NCBI RefSeq assembly: GCF_003289945.1 | Contig: NZ_QMBP01000013.1 | Span: 150,417-214,416, forward strand | DNA from: Mesorhizobium hawassense | GTDB lineage: Bacteria > Pseudomonadota > Alphaproteobacteria > Rhizobiales > Rhizobiaceae | Reading direction: 5' to 3' | Length of the DNA stretch: 64,000 nucleotides | Shown: positions 51,403 to 60,939 of the stretch, in pieces | Position numbering within the stretch: position 1 is the first letter of the stretch | Layout of the letters: each line of letters starts with the position of its first letter | Notes under the pieces: model-generated | What the model was told of the DNA's origin: nothing | The model's database searches: none | The model's input: the letters and a program-made list of their open reading frames with translations, nothing else | Position numbers and translations under genes: made by a program

Positions 51403-52593
51403 TCATGCAGCCTTGGCGACCGGCATGTCGGCCGTGCGGCGGAAGTGCTCGATCGCCGCCGCCACGCCCGAGCCCGGCGCCAGGCGCACGCCGCAGTCGA
51501 GCAGCGTCATTTCGGCGGCCGACAGCGAGGCCAGCACCATCACCTCGTTCAGCCAGCCGAGATGGCCGATGCGGAAGACCTTGCCGGCAACCTTGTTGAG
51601 GCCGCCGCCGAGCGACGTCTGGTAGGCGTTGTAGGCGCGCTTGACGACATTGGCGCTGTCGATGCCTTCCGGCACCAGGATGGCGCTGACCGTGTCGGAG
51701 TGCCATTGCGGCGCCTTGGCGCAAAGCTTCAGGCCCCAGGCATCTACCGCCTTGCGCACGCCTTCGGCGAGGCGATGGTGACGGGCGAAGATGTTCTCCA
51801 GCCCTTCCTCGGCGATGAGGTCGAGCGAAGCGCGCAGGCCGCGCAGCAGCTGCGTCGCCGGCGTATAGGGGAAAAAGCCGGCGTCGTTGGTGCGGATCAT
51901 GTCATCGAAGGAGAAGTAGCAGTGCCGGTGCTTTGCCACTCGCGCAGCGGCAAGCGCCTTCTGGCTGACCGACAGGAAGCCGAGGCCGGCCGGCAGCATG
52001 AAACCCTTCTGCGAGCCGCTGACGGCGCAATCGACACCCCATTCCTCCTGGCGGAAATCGATCGAGCCGATCGAGGAGACGCCGTCGACGAACAGCAGGG
52101 CAGGGTGCTTCACGGCATCGAGCGCGGCGCGGCAGCCGGCGACATCGCTGGTAACGCCGGTCGCGGTCTCGTTCTGGGTGCAGAAGACGGCCTTGATGCG
52201 GTGCGCCTTGTCGGCGCGAAGCTTCTCGGCATAAAGCTCGAGCGGGACGCCGGTGCCCCATTCGCAGTCGATGACGTCGACCTCGAAGCCGAGGCGCTCG
52301 GCCATGTCGACCCACAGATGCGAGAACTGGCCGAAGCGCGACATCAGCACGCGGTCGCCGGGGCTGAGCACATTGGTCATCGCCGCTTCCCAGGCGCCCG
52401 TGCCGGAGGAGGGGTAGATGAAGACGCGGCCGGTCTCGTTCTTGAAAACCTTCTTGATGTCCTCGAACAGCGGCAGCGTCAGGTTGGGGAAGGAAGAGGC
52501 GCGCATATCCTCCATCGGCAGGTTCATGGCCTGCCGGACCTGCTCCGGAATGTTGGTGGGTCCTGGGATAAAAAGATGGGTGAACCCAGCCAT
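51403..52593 (-). CDS. sgaA: Serine--glyoxylate aminotransferase
   Basis: Pyridoxal-phosphate enzyme converting serine and glyoxylate to hydroxypyruvate and glycine. The 396-residue class V aminotransferase begins MAGFTHLFIPGPTNIPEQVR. It has YPSSGTGAWEAAMTNVLSPG, FVDGVSSIGSIDFRQEEWGV and the PLP-lysine region VSGSQKGFMLPAGLGFLSVS. The start at 52593 follows GGAGGAG. It is the first gene of the serine-cycle series, 134 bases downstream of the LuxR-type regulator. Confidence 0.93.
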   Translation of the reverse strand: MAGFTHLFIPGPTNIPEQVRQAMNLPMEDMRASSFPNLTLPLFEDIKKVFKNETGRVFIYPSSGTGAWEAAMTNVLSPGDRVLMSRFGQFSHLWVDMAERLGFEVDVIDCEWGTGVPLELYAEKLRADKAHRIKAVFCTQNETATGVTSDVAGCRAALDAVKHPALLFVDGVSSIGSIDFRQEEWGVDCAVSGSQKGFMLPAGLGFLSVSQKALAAARVAKHRHCYFSFDDMIRTNDAGFFPYTPATQLLRGLRASLDLIAEEGLENIFARHHRLAEGVRKAVDAWGLKLCAKAPQWHSDTVSAILVPEGIDSANVVKRAYNAYQTSLGGGLNKVAGKVFRIGHLGWLNEVMVLASLSAAEMTLLDCGVRLAPGSGVAAAIEHFRRTADMPVAKAA

Positions 52594-52701
52594 GCGCGAA
52601 ACTCCTCCGATCGTTGGGATTTGTGGTGGAATTCTCGTTTTGAACAGGTTCGCCAACAACACCTTGCCGGGTAAGTTGTTGGCCCTTGCGGGTGGGATGG
52701 C

Positions 52702-52744
52702 CCTACCCGATTGGCGACCTGGGCGGCCTACCCGATCGGCGATT
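52702..52744. repeat. Short direct duplication at the 3' end of the regulator gene
   Basis: CCTACCCGATTGGCGAC (from 52702) recurs as CCTACCCGATCGGCGAT (from 52727), 25 bases apart. The second copy contains the stop codon and last codons of the regulator. This looks like a small tandem duplication in the regulator-sgaA gap. Confidence 0.6.
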
Positions 52745-53456
52745 TCGAGTTGCGCCGCTTCTCGCTGGCGTAGAGCGCGACGGCCATGGCGCGGTTGCGG
52801 ACGTCCAGCTTGTCGTAGAGATTCTTGAGGTGGTATTTCACCGTGTTTTCCGAGATCCCGGTCCGCGTCGCGATCTGGAGGTTGGTCCAGCCATCTGACA
52901 GCACCGCCAGCAATTCGCGCTCGCGCACGGTGAGCTGCGCCAGCGGCGTGTCGTTGACCTTGTTGATGTCGATGTAAGGAATGCAGATGCGGCCATGCGC
53001 GACCGCCAGGATCGTCTCGAAGATGATCGGCGGGTCGTCGAACTGGAAGCAGTAACCCTGGGCGCCGAGGCGCACGCACTGCTTGAGGATGCCGATGTCA
53101 TGGTCGTTGGAGAAGACCGTGATGCGCACGCCGAGCTTGCGGTCCTGGACCTCGGCCAGAATGTCGGCGCCATCCATGTCGGCAAGCTTCCAGCCGATGA
53201 CGGCGACGTCGAATTCGGCTTCCGCAGCCAACTCCAGGAATTGCTTGCCGCTCTGCACGGCGCTGACCAACTCGAAGCGCCCGTCGCATTCCAGCATTTC
53301 GCGCAGCGCCGAGATAACGAGCGGATTGCGTTCGGCGACGACCACGCGAACGCGGCGTTCGCCAACTGCTTCGTCCGTTTTCCGCGACGCGAGGTTCAAG
53401 GCTTGCTGCTCACCCTGTCGATTCCACCGGTTGCCGGCCTCTGCGGACCGTTTCAT
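52728..53456 (-). CDS. LuxR-type regulator with degenerate receiver domain
   Basis: A 242-residue protein. The receiver-like domain (about 35-150: VRVVVAERNPLVISALREML, FDVAVIGWKLADMDGADILA) is followed by a LuxR/GerE helix-turn-helix (LTVRERELLAVLSDGWTNLQ, ISENTVKYHLKNLYDKLDVR). The usual acidic pair is replaced (AERN), the phosphoacceptor Asp position is Gly (VIGW), and the conserved Lys region reads CFQFDD. So it is probably not controlled by phosphorylation. Upstream of sgaA on the same strand, it is the likely regulator of the serine-cycle genes (inference). Confidence 0.85.
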   Translation of the reverse strand: MKRSAEAGNRWNRQGEQQALNLASRKTDEAVGERRVRVVVAERNPLVISALREMLECDGRFELVSAVQSGKQFLELAAEAEFDVAVIGWKLADMDGADILAEVQDRKLGVRITVFSNDHDIGILKQCVRLGAQGYCFQFDDPPIIFETILAVAHGRICIPYIDINKVNDTPLAQLTVRERELLAVLSDGWTNLQIATRTGISENTVKYHLKNLYDKLDVRNRAMAVALYASEKRRNSKSPIG

Positions 53457-53659
53457 GACAATTCTGCCTCAACCGCAAAGGAGCGCTCTTTCCCCAGCGA
53501 CATGTACTGTCGCGTCGGCTGAAGCCGGAATCGCCCCGCGCCGAGACGGCAGCCGAGTTGCGCGGCAGATGTATTTCGTCGGCAATTCCGCACGTTAGGG
53601 CGGTATCTTGCCGGAACGAATCTCATCGCTGCGCTATCTTGCGCCCGGGCCTCGAAATT

Positions 53660-53700
53660 TCGTGGAAAAGCGGTTTCCACTTTTCGGGATCATGCTCTAG
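53660..53700. repeat. RIME-like palindrome upstream of mgtE
   Basis: GTGGAAA and GGTTTCCAC form a small hairpin, followed by CTTTTCGGGATCATGCTCTAG-type sequence (here TTTTCGGGATCATGCTCTAG) that I recognise as a frequent rhizobial intergenic motif. It lies in the 290-base region between the divergent regulator and mgtE; no other feature is apparent there. Confidence 0.6.
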
Positions 53701-53746
53701 ACCTGATTGCGCACCCTTTCCGGATTGCTGTTGGCGGGAGGCGCTG

Positions 53747-55165
53747 GTGGAAGGCCAGGACAGACAGACGACCGGCGCCAGGGCCGCCGACGAGCACCAC
53801 GCCGACATCTATGGCGAGGACGGCGCCGTACTGTCGTCCTTCCTTGCCCAGATCGGCGCGGCCATCGCCGACCGGGACACGCTCACGCTCAAGCGGGAAG
53901 TGGATGACCTGCACCAGTCGGAGCTCGGCGATCTGCTCGAGGCGCTGCATCCCGAGCAGCGGCGCGCCCTGGTCGAACTGCTCGGCACCGATTTCGACTT
54001 CTCCGCGCTGACCGAGGTCGACGAGGCGATCCGCCTCGATATCGTCGACAACCTGCCCAACGAGCAGATCGCGCAGGCGGTGCAGGAACTCGATTCCGAC
54101 GACGCCGTCTACATCCTCGAGGATCTCGACCAGGAAGACCAGGACGAGATCCTGTCGCAGTTGCCGTTCACCGAGCGCATCAGGCTGAGACGCGCGCTCG
54201 ACTATCCGGAAGAGACGGCCGGCCGGCGCATGCAGACGGAGTTCGTCGCCGTGCCGCCGTTCTGGACGATCGGCCAGACCATCGACTACATGCGCGAGGA
54301 CAACAACCTTCCGGACCGCTTCAGCCAGATCTTCGTCATCGACCCGAGCTTCAAGCTGCTCGGCGCCATCGATCTCGACCAGATTCTGCGCACCAAGCGC
54401 GCCGTCAAGGTCGAGGATGTGATGCATGAGACCAGGCACGCCATTCCGGCCACGATGGACCAGGAGGAGGCTGCGCGCGAGTTCGAGCAATACGACCTTC
54501 TGTCTGCCGCCGTGGTCGACGAGAATGAGCGGCTGGTCGGCGTGCTTACCATCGACGACGTCGTCGACGTCATCCAGCAGGAAGCCGAAGAGGACCTTCT
54601 GCGCATGGGCGGCGTCGGCGACGAGGAATTGTCGGACACCGTGCTTGCCACCTCGCGCTCGCGCGTGCCCTGGCTGCTGGTCAACCTGTTGACGGCGTTC
54701 CTGGCCGCGTCGGTGATCGGTCTTTTCGACCATACGATCGAGCACATCGTGGCTTTGGCCGTGCTGATGCCGATCGTCGCCGGCATGGGCGGCAATGCCG
54801 GCTCGCAGACCATGACGGTCACCGTGCGCGCGCTGGCGACCCGGGATCTCGACATCTACAACGCCGCGCGCATCATCCGCCGCGAGCTGGGCGTGGGTTT
54901 CATCAACGGCGTGGTGTTCGCGGTGCTGATCGGCATCGTCGCGGCGGCTTGGTTTCGCGATCCCAATCTGGGCGGCATCATCGCGGCGGCGATGATCATC
55001 AACATGTTTGCCGCAGCCCTTGCCGGAATCCTGATCCCGCTGGTGCTCGACCGCTTCAAGATCGATCCGGCGGTGGCGTCGGCTGTCTTCGTCACCACCG
55101 TCACCGATTGCGTCGGCTTCTTCGCCTTCCTTGGGTTGGCGACGTGGTGGTTTAGCGTGCCCTAA
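53747..55165 (+). CDS. mgtE: Magnesium transporter MgtE
   Basis: Mg2+ channel/transporter with cytosolic Mg2+-sensing domains. The 472-residue protein has an N-terminal superhelical domain (LEALHPEQRRALVELLGTDF, LPNEQIAQAVQELDSDDAVY), two CBS domains (about 155-270) and five C-terminal helices with VLMPIVAGMGGNAGSQTMTV and DPAVASAVFVTTVTDCVGF. A GTG start at 53747 is chosen because GGGAGG sits at proper distance. The frame is open upstream but crosses intergenic repeat sequence. Confidence 0.92.
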   Translation: MEGQDRQTTGARAADEHHADIYGEDGAVLSSFLAQIGAAIADRDTLTLKREVDDLHQSELGDLLEALHPEQRRALVELLGTDFDFSALTEVDEAIRLDIVDNLPNEQIAQAVQELDSDDAVYILEDLDQEDQDEILSQLPFTERIRLRRALDYPEETAGRRMQTEFVAVPPFWTIGQTIDYMREDNNLPDRFSQIFVIDPSFKLLGAIDLDQILRTKRAVKVEDVMHETRHAIPATMDQEEAAREFEQYDLLSAAVVDENERLVGVLTIDDVVDVIQQEAEEDLLRMGGVGDEELSDTVLATSRSRVPWLLVNLLTAFLAASVIGLFDHTIEHIVALAVLMPIVAGMGGNAGSQTMTVTVRALATRDLDIYNAARIIRRELGVGFINGVVFAVLIGIVAAAWFRDPNLGGIIAAAMIINMFAAALAGILIPLVLDRFKIDPAVASAVFVTTVTDCVGFFAFLGLATWWFSVP

Positions 55166-55184
55166 AATCAGCAGGCCGCGTTAA

Positions 55185-55203
55185 TTGACTTTTACGTAAA
55201 TGC
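55185..55203 (+). promoter_or_regulatory. Candidate operator of the MerR-type regulator
   Basis: TTTACGTAAA at 55191-55200 is a perfect 10-base palindrome inside TTGACTTTTACGTAAATG. MerR-family LiuR sites have a similar ACGT core, as far as I recall. Its place upstream of the regulator suggests autoregulation. Confidence 0.4.
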
Positions 55204-55308
55204 CGTGCGAGGTTGCCCTGGGGTTAAGTGCCGATTCCGGCATGGAAGGGTCTAATCGGCGGGAAGGGCGACGCTCCAGGCGGCGGTGTCCGGACTTTGG
55301 GAGCGGGA

Positions 55309-55695
55309 ATGCGGGAATATTATACGATCACCGAGCTGACACGCGAGTTCGACGTGTCGACGCGGACGTTGCGTTTCTACGAGGACGAAGGGCTGGTGCA
55401 GCCCGTCAGGCGCGGCCGCACGCGGCTGTTCCGGCCGTCGGACCGGCACCTCATCCGTCAGATCATGCGGGGAAAGAGGCTCGGTTTCTCGATCAACGAG
55501 ATCCGCGAGATCATTCAGATGTACAAGGAACCGCCCGGCGAGGTCGGCCAGCTCAAGCTGATGATCCGGCGTATCGAGGAGAAGCGCGAGGATCTGCGCC
55601 AGAAGCGGCGCGACCTGGAAGAGACGCTGGCCGAGCTGGACCAGGCCGAGGAGTCCTGCGTGGAGCGCCTGGTGGAGTTGGGCGTCAACACCTGA
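55309..55695 (+). CDS. MerR-family regulator, LiuR-like
   Basis: A 128-residue MerR protein: YTITELTREFDVSTRTLRFY, EDEGLVQPVRRGRTRLFRPS (winged HTH, residues 4-72), GFSINEIREIIQMYKEPPGE, then a dimerisation coiled coil (KREDLRQKRRDLEETLAELD). It resembles LiuR, the regulator of branched-chain amino acid breakdown, but no liu genes are in the window. The start at MREYYTITEL is the family N terminus; an ATG-less extension upstream is open but unlikely. Confidence 0.8.
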   Translation: MREYYTITELTREFDVSTRTLRFYEDEGLVQPVRRGRTRLFRPSDRHLIRQIMRGKRLGFSINEIREIIQMYKEPPGEVGQLKLMIRRIEEKREDLRQKRRDLEETLAELDQAEESCVERLVELGVNT

Positions 55696-55740
55696 AGCGC
55701 GTCGCGACGAAAACACACGCTCCAGGGTTTGTGGTGAAGC

Positions 55741-57882
55741 TCATAAATTGAGCGCGATAACTGCGCAGCCATAGGCCTCCAGTTGCAGCGCACCTGCAAC
55801 GGGTTTGCCCGTCAGCAGATCGACGCCCGCGGGGACGTTCGGCACCATGACTGGAGTTTCCGTGGTGTTCAGCACGAACATCAACCGGCGGTCGTCGGCT
55901 TCCCGGATAGAGACCTCCACTCCGGCAGGCAGGTCGGGCAGCAAAGGCGCGATACCGGCCTTGGCCAGCACGACATCGACAAGTTTCTCCGCCAGCTGCG
56001 GCGTGAGATATGTGCCGACATAGACGACCTGGCCTTGCCCCACCTTGCGTGCGGTGATTGCCGGAGAACCGGCGGCGAAGCGGTTCGACCAGGCGCCGAG
56101 CACCTCGACGTCAGGCGCTGTCTCCAGCAACTCGTACAAATGCGAGGCCTGGAACTCTTCATTGCCAAGGGTGAAGAAGTATTTGCGTTCGACCGACGAG
56201 GCCGGCAGCGGCGGCGGTGCATAGGCGCCCATGGCGGCCGGACGGAACAGGGGAAACAGCCCGCTGCCGCCTTCGGCAACGACGCGGCCGAACTCCACGA
56301 CCTTGACGCCGCTGAGCGCCGCCAGGACGTTGCCGGGAGCCTGCTCGCGAATGATGTGGTTGTTCTCGTCCCTGGTTCCGCTCAATGCCGACAGGATTAA
56401 CGTGCCGCCATTGCGCACGAACGTCTCGACGGCGTCGTTCCATTGATCCTTCCACATCACCCAATGCGGGATGTAGAGCGCCTTGAGCCGCGAAAGATCG
56501 TCCTCGGGATGAATGAACCCGCAAGCAATGCCATTGTGATAGCAGTGGCGATGAAGCAGCGTCGCGTCTTCGAGCGGGCTGGGAAGGCCGATCGGATATG
56601 TCTTGTGAGCCTCCTGGTTGTCGAAGTCGGCGCCGGCGATGCCTAGATCCATCCGCACCACCGTGCCGAGCACCTTGTCCTTGATGGCGGCGATCTCATG
56701 GAAGAAGCGGCTTGCCTCGTCATAGCGGCGGCGCGGCACGTCGTCGTGATCGATGACGCCCATCCAGTAGATTTCGGCGCCGAAATGCGCGGGACGCCAA
56801 CGGAAGAACATGACGCCGTCGGCACCGCGCGCCACTGAAGTCATGGCCATACGGCGCATTTCGCCGGGCTCCGGCGTCATCGTCGAGAAGCCGGGCTGGC
56901 TGCCGAAGCCCGAGGACTGCTCCGGAACGATGAAGTTGCCGGAGTAGGCGCGGCATATATCGAGATGGAGGGCCTGGGTCGCCGCGTGGCCGCCGGTCCG
57001 GCGCATCTCGTCGTACAGCATCGGATAGATGTCGAAGCCGATGAAATCGAGGTCCTGTCCGAACTGGCCGCGGAAGTCGATGTCGGCAAGCTGGCCAAGA
57101 TTGTGGAAGATGAACCAGTCCGGATTGGCGGCGCGCAGGATTTCGACCTGGTCATGCTGGAAGGCAGCGGTCGCTGCGGCCAGAAAGCGGTGGTAGTCCT
57201 GCACATGGCCGGGGCTGGGGTAGGACGGCATGAGCGGTCTCGGCAGGTCGATCTGCGAGAAATCGTCGTAGGCCGTCGCCCAGAAGTGGCCGCCCCATGC
57301 GAAGTTCAGCGCCTCGATGGTGCCGTAGGCGTTCTGCAGGTATTTCTGAAACTCCAGCCGGGTCGAAGGCGCAAACGTTTCCGACACGGTGGTGTTGAGT
57401 TCGTTGTCCGTCTGCCAACCGATCACACGCGGGTTGTCCCGGTAGTGCTCGGCCATGGCGCGGGTGATGCGGCGGCTGTGGGCGCGGAACACCGGGCTCG
57501 TGGTGTCGGCATGCTGGCGCGATCCGTGGCTCGATGCCCGCCCGTTGATGTCGACGCGCAGCACTTCGGGATAGTTGACGGTGAGCCAGCGGGGAGGGGT
57601 CGCCGTCGGCGTGCACATGATCGTGTCGATTCCCGCCTGGCTCAGAATTTCGATCGCGCGATCGAACAGGCCGAATTCGAACCTGCCTTCACGAGGCTCG
57701 AAAATGTGCCAGGCGAACTCTCCCATCCGCACGGTGTTGACGCCGGCGGCAGCCATGCGCTCGGCATCACGCCGCCAGCAGCCTTCGTCGACATGTTCAG
57801 GGTAGTGAGGAGCTCCGAGCAGAAAGTGGTCGAGATTGAGGGGCCGCCATACGGATAGCGGGGCGGGCTTCTTTCGGTTCAT
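55741..57882 (-). CDS. Beta-galactosidase, glycoside hydrolase family 42
   Basis: Hydrolyses beta-D-galactosides, probably in the cytoplasm after uptake since no signal peptide is visible. The 713-residue protein has the TIM-barrel catalytic domain (LNLDHFLLGAPHYPEHVDEG, VNTVRMGEFAWHIFEPREGR), acid/base Glu in VIGWQTDNELNTT, nucleophile Glu in FIVPEQSSGFG, then a glutamine-amidotransferase-like trimerisation domain and a C-terminal beta domain. Last gene of the sugar-transport operon, 27 bases after the ATPase. Confidence 0.92.
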   Translation of the reverse strand: MNRKKPAPLSVWRPLNLDHFLLGAPHYPEHVDEGCWRRDAERMAAAGVNTVRMGEFAWHIFEPREGRFEFGLFDRAIEILSQAGIDTIMCTPTATPPRWLTVNYPEVLRVDINGRASSHGSRQHADTTSPVFRAHSRRITRAMAEHYRDNPRVIGWQTDNELNTTVSETFAPSTRLEFQKYLQNAYGTIEALNFAWGGHFWATAYDDFSQIDLPRPLMPSYPSPGHVQDYHRFLAAATAAFQHDQVEILRAANPDWFIFHNLGQLADIDFRGQFGQDLDFIGFDIYPMLYDEMRRTGGHAATQALHLDICRAYSGNFIVPEQSSGFGSQPGFSTMTPEPGEMRRMAMTSVARGADGVMFFRWRPAHFGAEIYWMGVIDHDDVPRRRYDEASRFFHEIAAIKDKVLGTVVRMDLGIAGADFDNQEAHKTYPIGLPSPLEDATLLHRHCYHNGIACGFIHPEDDLSRLKALYIPHWVMWKDQWNDAVETFVRNGGTLILSALSGTRDENNHIIREQAPGNVLAALSGVKVVEFGRVVAEGGSGLFPLFRPAAMGAYAPPPLPASSVERKYFFTLGNEEFQASHLYELLETAPDVEVLGAWSNRFAAGSPAITARKVGQGQVVYVGTYLTPQLAEKLVDVVLAKAGIAPLLPDLPAGVEVSIREADDRRLMFVLNTTETPVMVPNVPAGVDLLTGKPVAGALQLEAYGCAVIALNL

Positions 57883-57909
57883 GCTTATGGGGCTTTCGAA
57901 TTTCGGGGT

Positions 57910-59055
<1,146 letters not shown>

Positions 59056-59104
59056 ATCGAGGCGCCTTTCCGTGCGTGTCGGGTGCGGCAGGGTTCGCGG
59101 CGGA

Positions 59105-59956
59105 TCATCCCTTGACCGCTCCCATGGTGAGGCCGGCGACAAAGTGCTTCTGCATCATGAAGAACATCACGACCGGGGGCAGGGCGACGAAGATCGTGGC
59201 GGCCGAGACGATGTTCCAGGCCGATGTCCATTCGCCGCGCAGATTGTTCAGGCCGGCGGTAACTGGTTTGACCGCATCGCTCTGGGTAAGCACGATCGCC
59301 CAGAAATAGTCGTTCCAGACGAAAGTGAAGGTAAGGATGGCGAGTGCCGCCAGCGCCGGCCGCACCAGGGGGACCACCACGTGGCGCAATGTCTGGAACG
59401 GCGAGGCGCCTTCGGCGCGCGCGGCCTGAAAGAGTTCGCCCGGCAAGGCGGCGATGAAGTTGCGCATGAAAAGCGTGGCGAAACCGGTCTGGAACGCGAT
59501 GTGGAAAATGATCAGCGCATAGACGGTGTCATAGAGACCGAGCCGCACCATCAGGTCGCGGACCGGGATCATCATGATCTGCGCCGGCAGGAAGTTGCCG
59601 CCGACGAAGAGCGCGAAGATGAGGTTGGAGCCGCGGAACGGGTAGCGCGACAGGACGAAGCCGGTCAGCGTCGACAGGATGAGGACGCCGATGACGGAGG
59701 GAATGGTGATCAGCAGGCTGTTGAGGAAAAAGCGCAGCATGGCGGTCTGCTCGAAAACCGCCTTGTAGTTCTCGATCAGGCTGAATTTCTGCGGCCAACC
59801 CCAGTAGTTGCCGGCCATCAGCTCCTCGTTGGAACGGATCGAGGTCAGCATGACGGCGAGCAGCGGCAGCAGCCACAGGATCACGACCAGGGCAACACCG
59901 CCCAGATAGAGGGCTCGCTGGATCCTTGCATCTTCGGGAATGGGGCGCGGGTACAT
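59105..59956 (-). CDS. Sugar ABC transporter permease (MalG type)
   Basis: Inner-membrane permease, 283 residues, six predicted helices. The N terminus is MYPRPIPEDARIQRALYLGG, and the EAA loop is AARAEGASPFQTLRHVVVPL. MalG-type proteins end just after the last helix, here FMMQKHFVAGLTMGAVKG. Its start overlaps the stop of the first permease gene by one base. Confidence 0.93.
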   Translation of the reverse strand: MYPRPIPEDARIQRALYLGGVALVVILWLLPLLAVMLTSIRSNEELMAGNYWGWPQKFSLIENYKAVFEQTAMLRFFLNSLLITIPSVIGVLILSTLTGFVLSRYPFRGSNLIFALFVGGNFLPAQIMMIPVRDLMVRLGLYDTVYALIIFHIAFQTGFATLFMRNFIAALPGELFQAARAEGASPFQTLRHVVVPLVRPALAALAILTFTFVWNDYFWAIVLTQSDAVKPVTAGLNNLRGEWTSAWNIVSAATIFVALPPVVMFFMMQKHFVAGLTMGAVKG

Positions 59957-60840
59957 CAGGCGTTGCTCCGCTCGGCCTTGATGAGGCCATTGAGATACCA
60001 GGCGATGAAGACGATCATGATCACGAACAGCACCGTGGCGATCGCGGCGCCGTAGCCGAAGCGATAGGAAAAGATCGACTCCTGGTACATCTGGTAGGCG
60101 AGCACGGTGCATGAGCCGTAGGGGCCGCCACTGGTCATGACCGCGATCATATCGAAGGAGCGCAGCGCGCCGATCACCGTCACCGCAATTGCGATGAAGC
60201 CGACCTGCGACAGTTGCGGCAGGACGACATGGCGCAACATGCGCCAGCCGCGCGCGCCGTCGACGCGCCCGGCGGCGATCAGATCGTCGTTGAGGCTGTT
60301 CAGCCCCGCCAGGAACAGGATCATGCAGAAGGCGATCTGTGGCCACAGACCGGCGGCGGCTACCGCGAAGGTGACGAAGGTCTCGTCTGAAAGCAGCGCC
60401 GGGGCGGTGCCGCCAAAGGCGCCGAAGAGAAGCTGCAGCAGCCCGAAGTTTGGATCGTAGACCCAGCCGAACACGACGCCGACGGTGACGGTCGCCAGCA
60501 CCAGCGGCACGAAGAACAGCGACTTCAGGATGCGCATGCCGCGAATCTGCTGGTTCACGATCAGCGCAAGCGCGAGGCCGATCGGCGGCGCCAGCATGAA
60601 GATCAGCAGCCAGATAACGTTGTTCTTGAGCGAGACGTAGAACTGCGGGTCGTCGGCCAGTTCGATATAGTTTGCCAGGCCGACCCAGGTCTTGGCGCCG
60701 ATACCATCCCAGTCGTGCAGCGAAATCCAGACCGTCTCGATGGAGGCGGCAAGGATCACCGTTCCAAACAGGATGAGACCCGGCAGCAGGAACAGGGCAG
60801 GGGTCACCCAATGACGATTTCTGCGCCATAGACGAGACAT
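59956..60840 (-). CDS. Sugar ABC transporter permease (MalF type)
   Basis: Inner-membrane permease, 294 residues, six predicted helices, beginning MSRLWRRNRHWVTPALFLLP. The EAA loop is AAGRVDGARGWRMLRHVVLP, and it has the family sequence FDMIAVMTSGGPYGSCTVLA. It lies 99 bases downstream of the binding-protein gene, with a hairpin terminator in between. Confidence 0.93.
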   Translation of the reverse strand: MSRLWRRNRHWVTPALFLLPGLILFGTVILAASIETVWISLHDWDGIGAKTWVGLANYIELADDPQFYVSLKNNVIWLLIFMLAPPIGLALALIVNQQIRGMRILKSLFFVPLVLATVTVGVVFGWVYDPNFGLLQLLFGAFGGTAPALLSDETFVTFAVAAAGLWPQIAFCMILFLAGLNSLNDDLIAAGRVDGARGWRMLRHVVLPQLSQVGFIAIAVTVIGALRSFDMIAVMTSGGPYGSCTVLAYQMYQESIFSYRFGYGAAIATVLFVIMIVFIAWYLNGLIKAERSNA

Positions 60841-60890
60841 GGCAGTCTATCCCAAAAGAGACTGGGTTATCCGAAACGACCGGTCACCCG

Positions 60891-60927
60891 AAAAAGAGGC
60901 GGGAGCCGCCGAAAGGCGGCGCCCGCC
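60891..60927 (-). terminator. Hairpin after the binding-protein gene (partial terminator)
   Basis: GGCGGG-A-GCCGCC and GGCGGC-G-CCCGCC pair around a GAAA/TTTC tetraloop with one mismatch. On the minus strand it is followed by TCTTTTTC. Such a hairpin after a binding-protein gene usually stabilises its message and limits read-through to the permeases. Confidence 0.75.
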
Positions 60928-60939
60928 AGCCAGGGAGGA

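Noticed and set aside
53558..53746. 63-codon N-terminal extension of mgtE
   Set aside because: The upstream codons cross a RIME-like palindrome and encode a Cys/Arg-rich stretch unlike MgtE. A GTG with a proper ribosome site lies at 53747.
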